DNA of 62,000 nucleotides from Tubiluchus corallicola. Taxonomy: Eukaryota > Priapulida > Priapulimorpha > Priapulimorphida > Tubiluchidae. Position 1 is the stretch's first letter. The number at the start of each line of letters is the position of its first letter. Under the pieces are notes generated by a model. The model did not search any database, was not told the DNA's origin, and worked only from the letters and a program-made list of their open reading frames with translations. The stretch is taken from contig JAQGDQ010002366.1 of assembly GCA_030141605.1 (NCBI GenBank), forward strand, positions 371,160-433,159, read 5' to 3'. Made by a program: the position numbers and the translations under genes. Below, piece by piece: positions 39,801-50,877 of this stretch.

Positions 39801-39852
39801 TGGTGTGAACAGACAACTGTTAAAATCTTGGGCTGAACAAGTAGGCTGTTGA
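33841..39852 (+). CDS. SDS: L-serine dehydratase / L-threonine deaminase (SDS/SDSL family), complete, 8 exons
   Basis: PLP enzyme that deaminates L-serine to pyruvate and L-threonine to 2-oxobutyrate in the cytosol. Coding exons: 33841-34014, 35212-35284, 37140-37295, 37511-37550, 38004-38121, 38591-38700, 39183-39307, 39665-39852. All junctions are GT-AG and keep frame, giving 984 nt and 327 aa, equal to the family's usual length (about 328). The first coding exon starts at an acceptor (33824), leaving a 17-nt untranslated lead. Landmarks: SFKLRG with the Schiff-base Lys48, SSGGNAG (70-76), the phosphate-binding glycine loop SVGGGG (172-177), EPSCGA (273-278) and CGGAGVN (308-314) near the C-terminus. 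Gly72 matches the SDSL (cSDH) form rather than the Ala of vertebrate liver SDS. All key residues are intact. Intron 2 carries a LINE insertion in the same orientation. Confidence 0.95.
34405..34455. repeat. Hairpin with perfect 14-bp arms in dehydratase intron 1
   Basis: TGATTTTTGCCTAA (34405-34418) is exactly complementary to 34442-34455, with a 23-nt loop. Larger than expected by chance, but of unknown origin. Confidence 0.8.
35406..36495 (+). mobile_element. 5'-truncated LINE insertion in dehydratase intron 2
   Basis: An open frame from the left edge of the insertion through 36434 encodes the end of a non-LTR reverse transcriptase. It starts at GSLFNLSRLRAKS, has the catalytic LFADDAAL (ADD intact), FTYLGSVIS, the LLYGSESWTL and LRRILGISWQ thumb/connector motifs, RRLRWLGHVSRM, and a C-terminal zinc-finger-like CVTCSRNCRSRIGLLSHSRRC region. 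The 3' end is a short untranslated tail finishing in AAC repeats. The 10-bp sequence ATAATTTAGC flanks it on both sides (35396-35405 and 36496-36505), as expected for target-primed insertion. The long intact frame and clean duplication suggest a fairly recent insertion. Endonuclease and most of the RT are missing by 5' truncation. Confidence 0.93.
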
Positions 39853-40758
39853 TGTTGCTTCAAAGTATTTTGGTTTATATTAAATTTTGTTGATCTTAAA
39901 TGAGATTTAAATTATATTGTATATTTTTTGTATTTCATCAGTTTAAATTAAATTGTAATTTTATTATATTAGTAAGTGTAGTAGTGGCGATACTAGAGGC
40001 CACCCATTTCCCAAATTGTACTTAAAACCTCTTTGATCTCAATGGATAAATTACAGCTTCACTTGTCAAATTACTTATGGCCAAAATCTTTGTCTTACCA
40101 GCCTGTTGGAATAGCTGTCCTCAAAGTCCCAATTGAAACCGTCATCTTTTGAGAAAGAAATGTATGACATTCAATATTATTGCATGAATGAGAGTCAAAA
40201 TGTGTGCTAAAGATGCTTTGTAAACTCATTTGTGATAATTGCGCATGTATCCGTATTTGTAGTTTATTTTTTATGATTGTTGATGTTAATTGTTGATAGG
40301 AACAATAATTTTCCAGTTTTCTAATATCATTAATTGGCATGCCAAGTTTTAGGATTATGAGTGAGATCTACAGTAATAACGGCTTATATAAATCATGAAA
40401 AGTAATCTGCTAACATTCGGATATATTGAATTAGTTGTTGAGTTGTTAGCATCGAATTGACATGTAGGTATGTTTAATTAACTTAGTTTTTGAAATGTGA
40501 TTTTGTCCATGATGCTGTAATTATATGTGTCTGTTACGTAGGTGTATTTAAATTAAATTACTTTTTTTAATATGTGATTTTATGTTTGTTAGGGTCCAAA
40601 ACGTTTTATGATAGTTGGATAATTGTTTAATCATTTATCATTTAACCAAACTTTTATCAGGGACTAATATGAGTCGCTTTTCTTAGCTCCTAGGAGCTAG
40701 TTTTTTGTGTTTTTTGCAAGGCAAGTTTAAGTGAAGTCTGATTTTACGTGATGATAAG

Positions 40759-40831
40759 AGGCTATTTAGTTTAGCAGTCAAAGCATCGAACTTGTAAACC
40801 AAAAGTCCTTGGTTCAAGTCTAGACTCAATC
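40759..40831 (+). repeat. tRNA-Thr(UGU)-like relic, probable SINE head
   Basis: The sequence follows eukaryotic tRNA-Thr closely in places: TTAG, GCAGTCAAAGC, then CTTGTAAAC around a TGT anticodon and a B-box-like GGTTCAAGTCT. The anticodon stem has at least three mismatches and the acceptor stem pairs poorly, so it is a decayed tRNA or tRNA-derived SINE head, not a working gene. A T-rich run follows within 25 bp. Confidence 0.45.
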
Positions 40832-43754
40832 ATGACTTTTTCACTTTTCTTTCTTTTTGGTCAAATTTGGTTGCAAAATGTTATAATTGTAGGTTTATTA
40901 CATCGTTAGTTGATTAATTTTGAAATGATCTGATGGGTTAGTCCTTATAGATTTGGCTATCGATCTTGGTGCATCATCACAATTGTCATCATTATTGTGC
41001 TATCAGCATCAAAACCATCATTTTGCCAGCATCATCAGAATTGTCATCTTTATCAGCATTATTACCACCATCATTAATTTGCTGTTCTTGCATTCTTTTC
41101 TTGTATACTTAAGGCCTTTATTAGCGACTGCCAGTTATAGTTTTTTTCGTAAACCTTACATACTCATAGGAATGCAGCATTTAAATATCAGAAACACTAG
41201 AGTCTTTTTTCACATGTAAAACAGTGGGTATAGTTGATGTGTAATGTAAAACAATGTATGTGGGCACTATGCTATTTTGAGATGATGTGACGTTAAATAA
41301 AAAAATAATCAAAAAAGAGCTAAAAATAAATAAATAACGACACGTGTTGTCCTCTAAATGGTGTTAAGTCTATATGTAAAAACATTGAATCTAAATACAA
41401 ATGGTGAGATAGTATATTTTATTGTAATACAGTAACATCGGTCATAATTATAGCATTAAGGAGTAAAGAGCAAGAGTGAGCACACAATATTAGTACAAGT
41501 CAAAACTGTAATCCTAACTGTCTTTGCAGCTGCTGCTTATATATGCACCACTGAGCGTGCTATTTTTAGTTCATGGCATCAGTTCTATTTTTAGAACTGC
41601 CTTCTACTGACTTACTGGTCAATGATCAGTTTAACACTGATTGGTCAATGCAGCTGAATGCTGACTGGCAAAGTAGGCGGGACTATCAGCTGTATTTGTA
41701 ACAAGGATACTGATTGGTAAATTTGGCACAGCTAGCTAGCTTTCAAACATCCGCATGTGCAAATGCTGGTGAAAGATGCTGAACAAGTGGCAGGATGTTT
41801 GCAAAACATGATACTACATTCAACTGTTATGGAGACAAGTTGGAACTTGTCTTAACAGTCATAACTGTAAAGTGTGAAATGGGCGCAGCTGGTCACTGCT
41901 GTTTCCAGGAAAACAGCACAGCGGGGGTCATTCCGCTGTTTACTGTTTCTAAGAAATGGGTGCAGCTGATGTCACCTATCTCTAATACTAACTAGGTCTT
42001 ACAAGTGCGCTTAATGTTAACACAAAGCACGGACTTCATATTACACAACTTTTACCGTTCTTTTTATAATGGTAGTAAAGCACTACGGGAGCTTTGGCTT
42101 GGTCGGAATGGCTATGACGAATACCAGAGGTTACGTATATACGGTTTATTATTTACACAGGTTTGAAAAAACTAATTTTTTTGACAATAACAATTCAAAT
42201 AGATTCACAAAGTGAGATTATAATCAACCAACGGAATTTCGCAACTACAGTGCATCAGTACAACTTCAGCAAGTTCAAAAATAGTTTAGTGACAACTGTT
42301 CCTTTAATAACAATGTACAGCTTTCAACAATTAAGTACAAGATTATTATAACCATACATGTAATATATAAAATCACTTAACTCTGGGACTGGCCAATTTA
42401 CGAGTCCCTGTAATTGGTCCAGTCCTGTTCCTAATACAGTACGAGCTGTTCTGAGCTTCAGAGGTTGATCCAAGCCAACGACGCAGATGAAGTCTACGCT
42501 GAGACAGGACACGATAGCTCCTACCTTCAGAGTTCCTGGCTAAGAGTCCACACCGTGTCACGTTCCAGATACTGTTTCGTCCACAGATGTCAGAATTTAC
42601 CTGTTGAACAACAGTCAGAATATGACCAAAATCCAATGTCGCAGGTGTCAGTATCTGAGTATTATACAAGATTTCTCAGAAGTCTGGATGACATGCAATA
42701 TTGGTTGTAAAGAGCATTTGAGACAGTCAGGGATTAATGTGTGGATGATTAAGAGATGATAGTGTGCAAACCCCGGTAGGTGAGAAGAGATCGTGTTGGA
42801 GTGACAGTTTGTAGCAATGAGGTGAATGCAAAAGTGGACCGAATCAATCTGCATACGGACACTTAAAGGACCCATCTTGCCTAGGTTTGTTCGTTAATGT
42901 TGGAACGGATCCAGTCTTTAGAATTTTTTTGCACCGGACACTAATCCCATCGAAGCGGTTCATCTTGAAAATACGAGTTTTCAAAATGCGCTGAATAAAT
43001 TACAGCATGAGGCGAAAGTCGAAATAATTTTTCACCCAATGATCCCTTCGGCAATGCCTTACGAACGGAATCCATTTTTTCCCAATGAAGGTTCTTTTGG
43101 AAAAACGGTGTACACTAAATCGGTCAAGTGCTGAATTTGAGCAATATCCAGCCACGCAGCGACTGACCATTATAAAAAAAAACTAGTAAAGATCACCAAA
43201 ATTAAATGAAACTGAATGCAAATGCACAGTAACTATAAAAAAGAAACTTTAAAGCAAAAAAGAATCAAATATCGTATGCACATGTAAATAGAACTAAATA
43301 CAGCAACAGTCGCATATGCCTTCAGTGTCGTTCTTAACAGGACGCCACTCTCGCTTTCTTCCCCGAGTTTTCATTTTCGCAAGATGTCTGTACGGCGCTA
43401 AATTTGAAGTGTTTCAATGCAAATTAGAGTAAAATGTTTATAATGAAGTGAAACCGTTTTTTTGAATCAGTAGTAAATTTTGACAGCACATATCTACTAG
43501 GGTGTCATAAGACCTTTAATATTTAATGTTATTACAAAAAGTTGATAAACAACACAATTTATTTTACGTATGATTTTATCCTTCTGACCAAAATACAACG
43601 TCCGCAGACCTCGATCAGTATCTGGCCACTGTGCTTCTGCATATATTGTCGTTGGAGTTTGGTTGTTGATTAACCCAAAATGAACTGACTAAAACACAAC
43701 TGTTTCAAACCCCTACGCAATCATCTGTGCTCATATTGTGCATTTTTTATTTTT

Positions 43755-43805
43755 TATTAAATGCGACGTTTCGGCTACTCTAGTAAGTATCATAATGCAG
43801 GCAAT
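43755..43805 (-). repeat. Hammerhead-like hairpin-GAAACG motif
   Basis: On the minus strand ATGATACT-TACTAG-AGTAGC is followed directly by CGAAACGTCGC. The hairpin has one mismatch, and TGCATTATGA stands where CUGAUGA would be expected. This arrangement is common at the ends of Penelope-like elements. No GIY-YIG or RT frame was found nearby. Confidence 0.4.
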
Positions 43806-44802
43806 GATGTCAACATCGCAACATACGTCGTAATAATTCAGAATTTCAACAACAGGGAACATCTCTTGTCATCTATGTATGTGGCGTGAAGGTCGACAGA
43901 CTTAGCGGGTTCTGTCTTTATATTTGCGGCCTCTTGCATTAATTATGCAAATAATTACCCACCTTATAGATAGTAATGCAGGCGTATAAAGCAAAGAAAA
44001 TTAATACATAACAAATTCGATAAGTATGCACATGTATTATTGTAAATCTGTTTAGGAAATAGAGTCACTATACAATTTTAGTAGCTTTTCTTTATCCTTG
44101 AACTGTTCATCAGTAGCTTTAACAACCGGGAGTATGCAAGTTACACCTCTGTATTTTGACTTGTTTAAGCAAAGGAAAAACAAGTTCCACCTAGAAAATT
44201 TCCTTATAAAATTTTACGTATTCGCTCCAGGAGTCAACCTGCCTTTAGCTAAAGGCACTGAAAGACGACGAGTATCATAAATCAATTGCAGAAACCTGAA
44301 ATTTTACGCATCATTATCACAAGTTTCCGTGAACTGTACTACAAAACAAAAAATTTAATTGTATTTATGTCTATGATCTGTCTAGTAGCCACACGTGTCT
44401 GAGTTTCAGAAATATTTTACGTGCTTTTTATGTAATCATATTTTGTCATTACGGGAGCTAGACGCTAGTAAACTATCTATAAGCCTTTTAAAAATAATTA
44501 TTTCAATTATTCATTTGGGTGTGAAAAAGTATATGACTTTTCTCTGTTCTTTTGTTGTTTTTTGTTTTTCTGTAACTAAATACTTCAATGTAAGTACAAT
44601 GAGTATGTACAAGTATGTATCTCTTGAACAGAAAATCTGTGAAAATTTATTATAAAATATAACTGAAACGGTATGCAGACGACTAAATTTATTATAGATA
44701 TTTCCGAATTTTAACAGTAGTTTTTCAATTAGCTGACTTCACACGTTTTTATCAGTGTTATGATATATTGCTAATGTTGAGGTGTAATTCATATAGTTCA
44801 CA

Positions 44803-47800
44803 ATGTTCACGAAAGTCGTTTTTGGTCTAATGGTGATCTATACCTTTTGCGAGGTGGCCCGAGGCGCTACGTTTTTTGACAATCGAGGTAAGTCACAATG
44901 CGCTGTTATATTTTAATTGTGGATTTGTTTTTTTGCATGCTGCATGATTTGAGCCTTGTAATGCCTGCCAGGTCCAGAGTAGTCGATACCCAGGAAACAC
45001 ATAAAAACTTTTAGATTATTATTACCGAAACGCTTGCCTTTAATAACTTTGCTCGAATCAACAAATTTCTTACTCGTGTTGCGTGTACGAGATGTCCTTT
45101 ATTCCCCATTATGCGTCGAAGAAAAGGGGCAGTGATGATCAGGAAGGGACGATGATGTTAGTGGCGATTTTCACAAGAGCTAGTAAAGCAATTGGCAACA
45201 TACGGCCTCTATTTTCATTTTCTACTATAATGCCATAATGTATTGGAAAACAAGGTATGACCATCTGTAGAGGTTAAGCTCACGATCGCTGCTTACTAAA
45301 ACATCTTTTCTACTTTCAAATTCACTGTACCTAAAGCAACAAACTTCAAACTGCCGGGCAGAACATTAAACAAACGTCTAAAATTATTTATTGCAAAAAA
45401 TTTACGAAGGATGTTAATTTACAGGATGTTTTGACCGCAATAACAGGGAGTTGGAAGAGGGAGATGAATGGTACCCAGAGGGAGTCTGTCAACGTTGCGA
45501 GTGTAATACGTTTCCCACGCCTTCTGCTGGACAAATACAACTGCAGAAATATGCTTCTTGCTACAGGTGTTCTTACAATGAAGCTATTTTGATTAATGTG
45601 GATTCCATTCCCACTTGAAATTCTCTAATTAATAGGTTTTGGATTAAGTAGTTTCATGCAAACTGCTGATGATCCTCTACACTCTCCAGACTCTAGTTGA
45701 GTTTAAAACAAAACCGTTGTTCTTTCGGATTGACACACTATTGCAAGCGTAACACAATGATTTTCTTTCGTTTGGGAAATTATATTGGTTAGAAATCTTT
45801 AGAAAGTACAGCCGAATAACTTTTTTTACTTCAGCATCAACTCATACAAATGACATAACAACAAAAGCTTACGCAAGTAATGTGAATATACAAAAAATAC
45901 GTAGGCAAAAATTCAATCAGTTAGCGGCATTTAAATTGGTAATATTTGCAAATAATGTTGCTATTCCGTTGCTTACAGATGTTAGAAATCAAATGTACAA
46001 TCATGTATAGAATAGTCGTAGTGCCATTAACTCATAATACATTTCACTGTGTAATAAGAATGTAAAATTACAATGCATAAAAAGCACACAAAAATGCAAT
46101 TTAGCTTGGCACTGCAATACTAATTAGTTGTACATTAAACAAAAGATTCGAGGTTGAAATGTCTCCGTAGTTCTCGCATCAGTCAGTCATCTAAGCTTTA
46201 ATCTACTATATTTATTTTTACCATAGCACACTTATATGTGATGATGTTCGTCCTTCGAATCGAAGATGACCATAGTGACAGGGATAAAGGGTCAGTTTGG
46301 GGGTTGTCATTCCTTTAATGAGCTCAAAGGTGACTGACTAGGCCAATTCTGGCCTTTAAACTTCTTTGGCATTTGGCACAGGTGAGGCTGGGTGTTTTGA
46401 CCTGTTGTTGAGCAGTGTCACATGCCTTGCGTCTCCTGCGCTTCTCCTCTGCCTCCTCAATTATTTTTGCCTCTGCTGTCTTAGCCCCTCAGGTGATGGC
46501 ACTCCGCCATGCTGAGCGATCTTGTGCAAGGGTTTCCATTGAGCGGATATCCATGCTGAACTCCTTGAGTGATGCCTTCAGGCTGTCTTTGAAGCGTTTC
46601 TTTGGTCGTCCAACCTTTCTAAATATATATATTTAAAAGCTTATCAACCAACACTTATATGTAACACATATCTAACACAAACATGTATTATAAACACATA
46701 CTCAGAATCTAAGAAAAGTAAATTAAAAGTAACACACATACTTATGACTAATAGAGCAGTAAGTTGAGTAGTAAATGGTTGACAAGAGTGGACTTAAGTA
46801 ATCGAGAAATAGATGCCCTTGTGATTATATTATGATTATATAGTTCCTGATTTTGGCACAAACCCGAGCAGCAAAAATTTTATTATTTTTTATTTTCAGT
46901 TACACTTACAATTCTCAAAATTTTTAACAAACTTACATATTGTTCTTTTATTAGAATTTTTAATATACAAATGCCTAAATGTTATTTCATGGTTAAATGT
47001 TACATGCCTGCTTGGTCTTTTCACTGTTATACTTTATTTATGAATGTGCAGAAATGTTAATTCATGTTGTTTTCTTTTATAGCTGCGGCAAAGTGGCGCC
47101 AATATGGCAGATCGGCTGTTACATGACAAGATTCAAAGAAAAAACTTACCCTGAGTGTTGTGACGTCATATTATGTGAAGGTGATGATGAGTGGAACGAG
47201 GATCATTATTTGAGGTTTAAATTGCATATTTTCACTAGTTACTTTGCATTAGCAGAATATGTTGTTGCTTCGTTTATTTGTTCATTGTACACTGACAGGT
47301 TGTTGGAATTGCCTTTTGCTGCTTTGTTGTCTGGTTGGTTGTCTAGCTGGCTGAATGCTGGTAGGTTCTTGGTGGGTTGGTTTGTCTGTTTGCTGACTAG
47401 CTGTCTTTGGCTGGTTGATTGATGGATTGGTTAATTGGGTTGGTTGGTTGGTTAACTGATTAGTAATTTGTTTAAATGCTTGGCTGACTTAATCGGTTAT
47501 TATTTCACTGTCTAGCAGACTGATCAGTTTGTCTGCGTGCTCGCTGGTTGATAATCATATGGCCAGTATGAATTGTTAATGAATGGTTGCTATACTGTAT
47601 CTGCCAATTTAGTTGCTTGGTTTGCTAATGCGATGGAAACCAAGCAAGTTTCTAAGACGAAAATAAAATTTTTTTCGCAAACATAATACCATAGTAATCA
47701 CAATAGATACTATAAGTATGAGTTGAAATTCAAACTTAATATTAATAACATTTTGTTTATTTTACAGATACCTTCAGTACAACATGTGGCGACACCTTGA

Positions 47801-47867
47801 TGAACTCAGAAACAATGTTCCGAATTACAGGAATTACTTGGAAAATTTTTTATTTCCCGAACAATAA
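44803..47867 (+). CDS. Secreted ten-cysteine SVWC-like protein A, 4 exons
   Basis: Exons 44803-44887, 45425-45566, 47083-47214 and 47768-47867 join with GT-AG sites and intron phases 1, 2, 2 to give 152 aa. Residues 1-21 are a hydrophobic signal peptide (FGLMVIYTFC core, probable cleavage after ARG or nearby). The mature part has ten cysteines: C30, C50, C53, C55, C74, C77, C88, C101, C102 and C107. The second half, SCG...GC...YPECCDVILC, is the hallmark of the single-domain von Willebrand factor type C (SVWC) fold; the CxxCxC part also recalls beta-microseminoproteins. After the domain comes an acidic then amphipathic tail (108-152) without cysteine. SVWC proteins include arthropod immune-induced proteins and scorpion La1-like peptides, so the function here is open: extracellular, defence or secreted factor. 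A close paralogue follows at 50.9 kb. An AATAAA lies 130 bp past the stop. Confidence 0.9.
46240..46650 (-). mobile_element. Short LINE 3' fragment in intron 2 of SVWC-like gene A
   Basis: The minus strand encodes the end of a LINE protein: RKVGRPKKRFKDSLKASLKE, a DRSAWRSAI segment, an AEAKIIEEAEKRRRRKA basic helix and a CAKCQRS..RIGLVSHL zinc-finger-like end (codons around 46335-46620). Stops interrupt it. This is the same type of C-terminus as in the dehydratase-intron LINE, at greater divergence. The 12-bp sequence ACACTTATATGT occurs at both edges (46228-46239 and 46651-46662), so the whole 411-bp insertion, including a non-coding AT-rich piece at its 5' side, is probably one event. Confidence 0.8.
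47290..47560. repeat. Degenerate GGTT/TGGC-rich low-complexity tract in intron 3 of SVWC-like gene A
   Basis: Short imperfect repeats such as GGTTGGTTGG, GCTGGCTGAATGCTGG and TGCTGACTAGCTG start shortly after exon 3. The equivalent intron of the paralogue holds a TG-rich minisatellite in the same relative place. A frame running through it past the donor is read-through and not coding. Confidence 0.7.
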
Positions 47868-47994
47868 GTTCAACTGAAAATGATTATGTAGAGCTTAATA
47901 ACTCTTATGGTTACGTTTTGTAATGTTTGTGACTAAATGGTTCTGAAATGTAATTTTACTCTTAGCACTAATATACTTAACTACAGAAGTGTTC

Positions 47995-48000
47995 AATAAA
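47995..48000 (+). promoter_or_regulatory. Polyadenylation signal AATAAA, SVWC-like gene A
   Basis: It lies about 130 bp after the stop codon within GTGTTCAATAAA. The same GTGTTCAATAAA is found at the 3' end of the paralogue. Confidence 0.7.
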
Positions 48001-50877
48001 TAGCTCGTTTTCTAGCTTAATACGTTCTTCAGCACTTATAAACTAACTGTGCAAATATTTGTGAAAGAGCAAATTCAAAATTTGTCCCAAAGGGTTCATA
48101 TTACCCCGCTTCACCGTAATAATGATGTAAGGTCGAAAAAATGAAGTCAACTTTAAGTAATTTTCATTAAGACTGGGCAAATATTAGCACACATGTACGA
48201 TAATTAAACAAAATTCTAAACATTCACTGGTTATGTAACGTTATTTGCTTCTGTAGTAACGGTTAGGAGGATATTCAAAATATTAGATATAGATTCAGGT
48301 ATTTTTCTTTGAAAAAAACTTCGCATAATTTTTCCATTTCATAGATAGATAGATATTTTATAACAATGTATGTACCGTTGATTTTTATGCAGTGTTTAAA
48401 AATCAGTTTTGTACGACGTCCAAACGATGGTCGAGATTGATTCGTCATCTCTAATGTGAAAAGTTCAGGATTAAAAAGTCACACCTCAGGTCATCAATGT
48501 GACCTTCCGCCAATATCAATAACACGTGCACATTCCACGTAGTGTCTCACTAGCACATTTGGTCTATGTAACCTTAAATAAATACAGTGCCAGACGTTAA
48601 GCTAAGCTGTAGTAAATTTATAGTTTTAATGTGTTACGCTAATATAATTATTGCTGATTCTGTAATCTCGTTCGCAGTCTCAGTATAACATCAATTTTTA
48701 AACTCTTGGTCAAAATTACCTGTAGCAGTTATTCAAAATTTTGTTCATTAACTTCACTGAAAATAGTTTGAAATATTCATAGAAACAATAATTAGAATAA
48801 AAATTTGCAGGCTTTTTACAACTGCTGTCTAATGAGTTTACATCGGTGTTGATGACTATATATTATTTAATCTTTTTGACTAAATTTTCTTCTGACACAT
48901 ATACGTGAATTTCATTTCTTGAATGATTTCTCACTGAAAATGTATTATGACTAAATTTGATGAGAAAATTTAGTCACAAAAATCTGTAATTCATTTGATT
49001 TTGCAATAATCACGGCTTCAAATTAATGGCAATTTGTAGTACGCATCAATGACAATATAACATACTTTGTCAAATAAAGTGGTAGGCCTAAACCAAACTT
49101 GAGAAATTTTCCTTGAATCTTTTAGAACCGATGCCTCTCCGGGAGACCTCCTTGTCAACCGCAACAGTAATAAAGATGACCAGAGTTGATAGTAGCCAGC
49201 ACATCTAGCTTATATTAGTTTTTACGAAGTCTTTATTAACAGCAATAAAACATGACAGTAATTATTAATCTTCTCTGTGAAGTCTTCGCAGCAGTTCATA
49301 TAAAAAGCAAAACCTGGCTTCAGTTGACTTGAGTGGCTTCAGGATGGAACGGCTTTTGCAAATAATAATTTTAGTTTCTGGCAATATTTCGCATTATATT
49401 CCATGAAAATTATATACTATAATGGCGTGTATGCTTGTTTATTTAGTTTTCTTGATATCATTGTTGCTATTAAACTGTTTAAGCTAGAGTATCTATATGA
49501 CTATATTACATTCCATTATGTACGATATGCACTTTTATATTCTGAGAAAATTTTTACCTCGCCCAAATGCAATATTTAATCAATGATCACTCAGCGCGTC
49601 TAAACATATTGTGTTTATGTCCTAACATATCAGCACCAAATAAAATGGAAGGTTTATTTATTGAATTTATTGAAACTGCCGAATTTTTGTATGTGACAGG
49701 TTTCGAGTGACACATGTATGGCTACATTTTATGCGTTTATCTTTGGCCGAGATGCAGAAAAGTTTTATCAACTAAGTTCAATCTTACATAGAGACCTAGA
49801 GTTGAACTCGGTTGCGGTTCCTTCTCACACTCGATTTAAGACATTTAATTGATAGATAGTGCTACTACTGATCAATGAAATACCTACTTTTTAACAGTGC
49901 ATAAATACCTAAAAAGTTGTATTACTTCTTGGAAATAATAATTTCCATTTTCCAACAGCCTTACGTGGAATTCCCATGTGAACCAAATCATTTCAAAAGC
50001 AATGCATCGCATTGGCATGAATAAGAGTTGTATTATATGGAGCAATGCAGCTGTAATTATACTTCTTTATAAAGCTGTTGTTCTGTTGTTCGACTCATTT
50101 TGGAATACGCGTCGGTTGTATACTTTGTTGGAATACTTTGTGAACTGCTTAAAAATAATTAGTGGAAACTCTATTTTGATAAAGACAGACTTTTCATAGG
50201 CCTCACAGAATTCTTCGTTGTCATAAGTCTAAGTTATTTGTGTAACCAGCTAGAACGAACATCAAATCTCACTTCTTTGGGCTTCGTATACATGTAGTTG
50301 ATCCGTGGAATCGCCTTTCATCACCAACCGTCTTGATATTGATATTATATATATTATATATTTGTATTGTTTATTTAGGCACAAAAGTACAATAATGAAA
50401 AAGTAAAAAAAGCATATAAAGAGCATGAACAATATTAAGCCATCACTAGCGTGTAGAGAACTGAGAGAGGATCTCTTACAGATAGTTACCATCTGGATGC
50501 TTAAATATATATATACATTTTTATTTATTTGGATAAGGTATTGAATAAGGTAGAATTTGAACTCGTAGTAATCTGTCTTTCGTATTAAATGTACTACACT
50601 TTGTGCGTCAGATACAATGCATTCCAGTTTTTAGAGCAAAATTCTTTTTTGAATGAATTGTACAAAAGAACAAAACTAATCAGCGCATTGCAGTACTGAG
50701 TTGTTTTGAATTTATATCTTCTGATCACAATTTAGCCAAGTGTCTTCAACTATAACAGTTCATTTATATGTGATTACATTTTTAATTACATTTTCATTTG
50801 TTTTACGATCGACTCATGATCATACGTCGATGTTGTGTAATAAAATTTTATATTTCAAGACGTAGAAGCAGTTCACA
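48001..50877. other. Intergenic stretch between the two SVWC-like genes
   Basis: No coding similarity. A hairpin with 10-bp arms (GACTAAATTT / AAATTTAGTC) lies near 48950-48976. The few bases before gene B's ATG (AGTTCACA) match those before gene A's ATG. Confidence 0.45.

Larger units (their letters stand above)
39853..44802. other. Intergenic stretch between the dehydratase and the secreted gene pair
   Basis: No gene is recognised. It contains the 3' UTR of the dehydratase (an ATTAAA-type site near 39947 is possible), a tRNA-like relic (40759), a TCATCA-rich tract (about 40970-41075) and a hammerhead-like hairpin (43763). The somewhat GC-richer 41520-42870 region looks transposon-like but has no recognisable coding part. 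Confidence 0.4.

Noticed and set aside
41520-42870. Moderately GC-rich region with several overlapping frames
   Set aside because: No conserved motif found in any frame; transposon origin suspected but not supportable.
46997-47422. 141-codon frame across exon 3 of SVWC-like gene A
   Set aside because: Only 47083-47214 is exon; both ends of the frame are intron read-through, shown by the clean AG and GT sites and the match to gene B.
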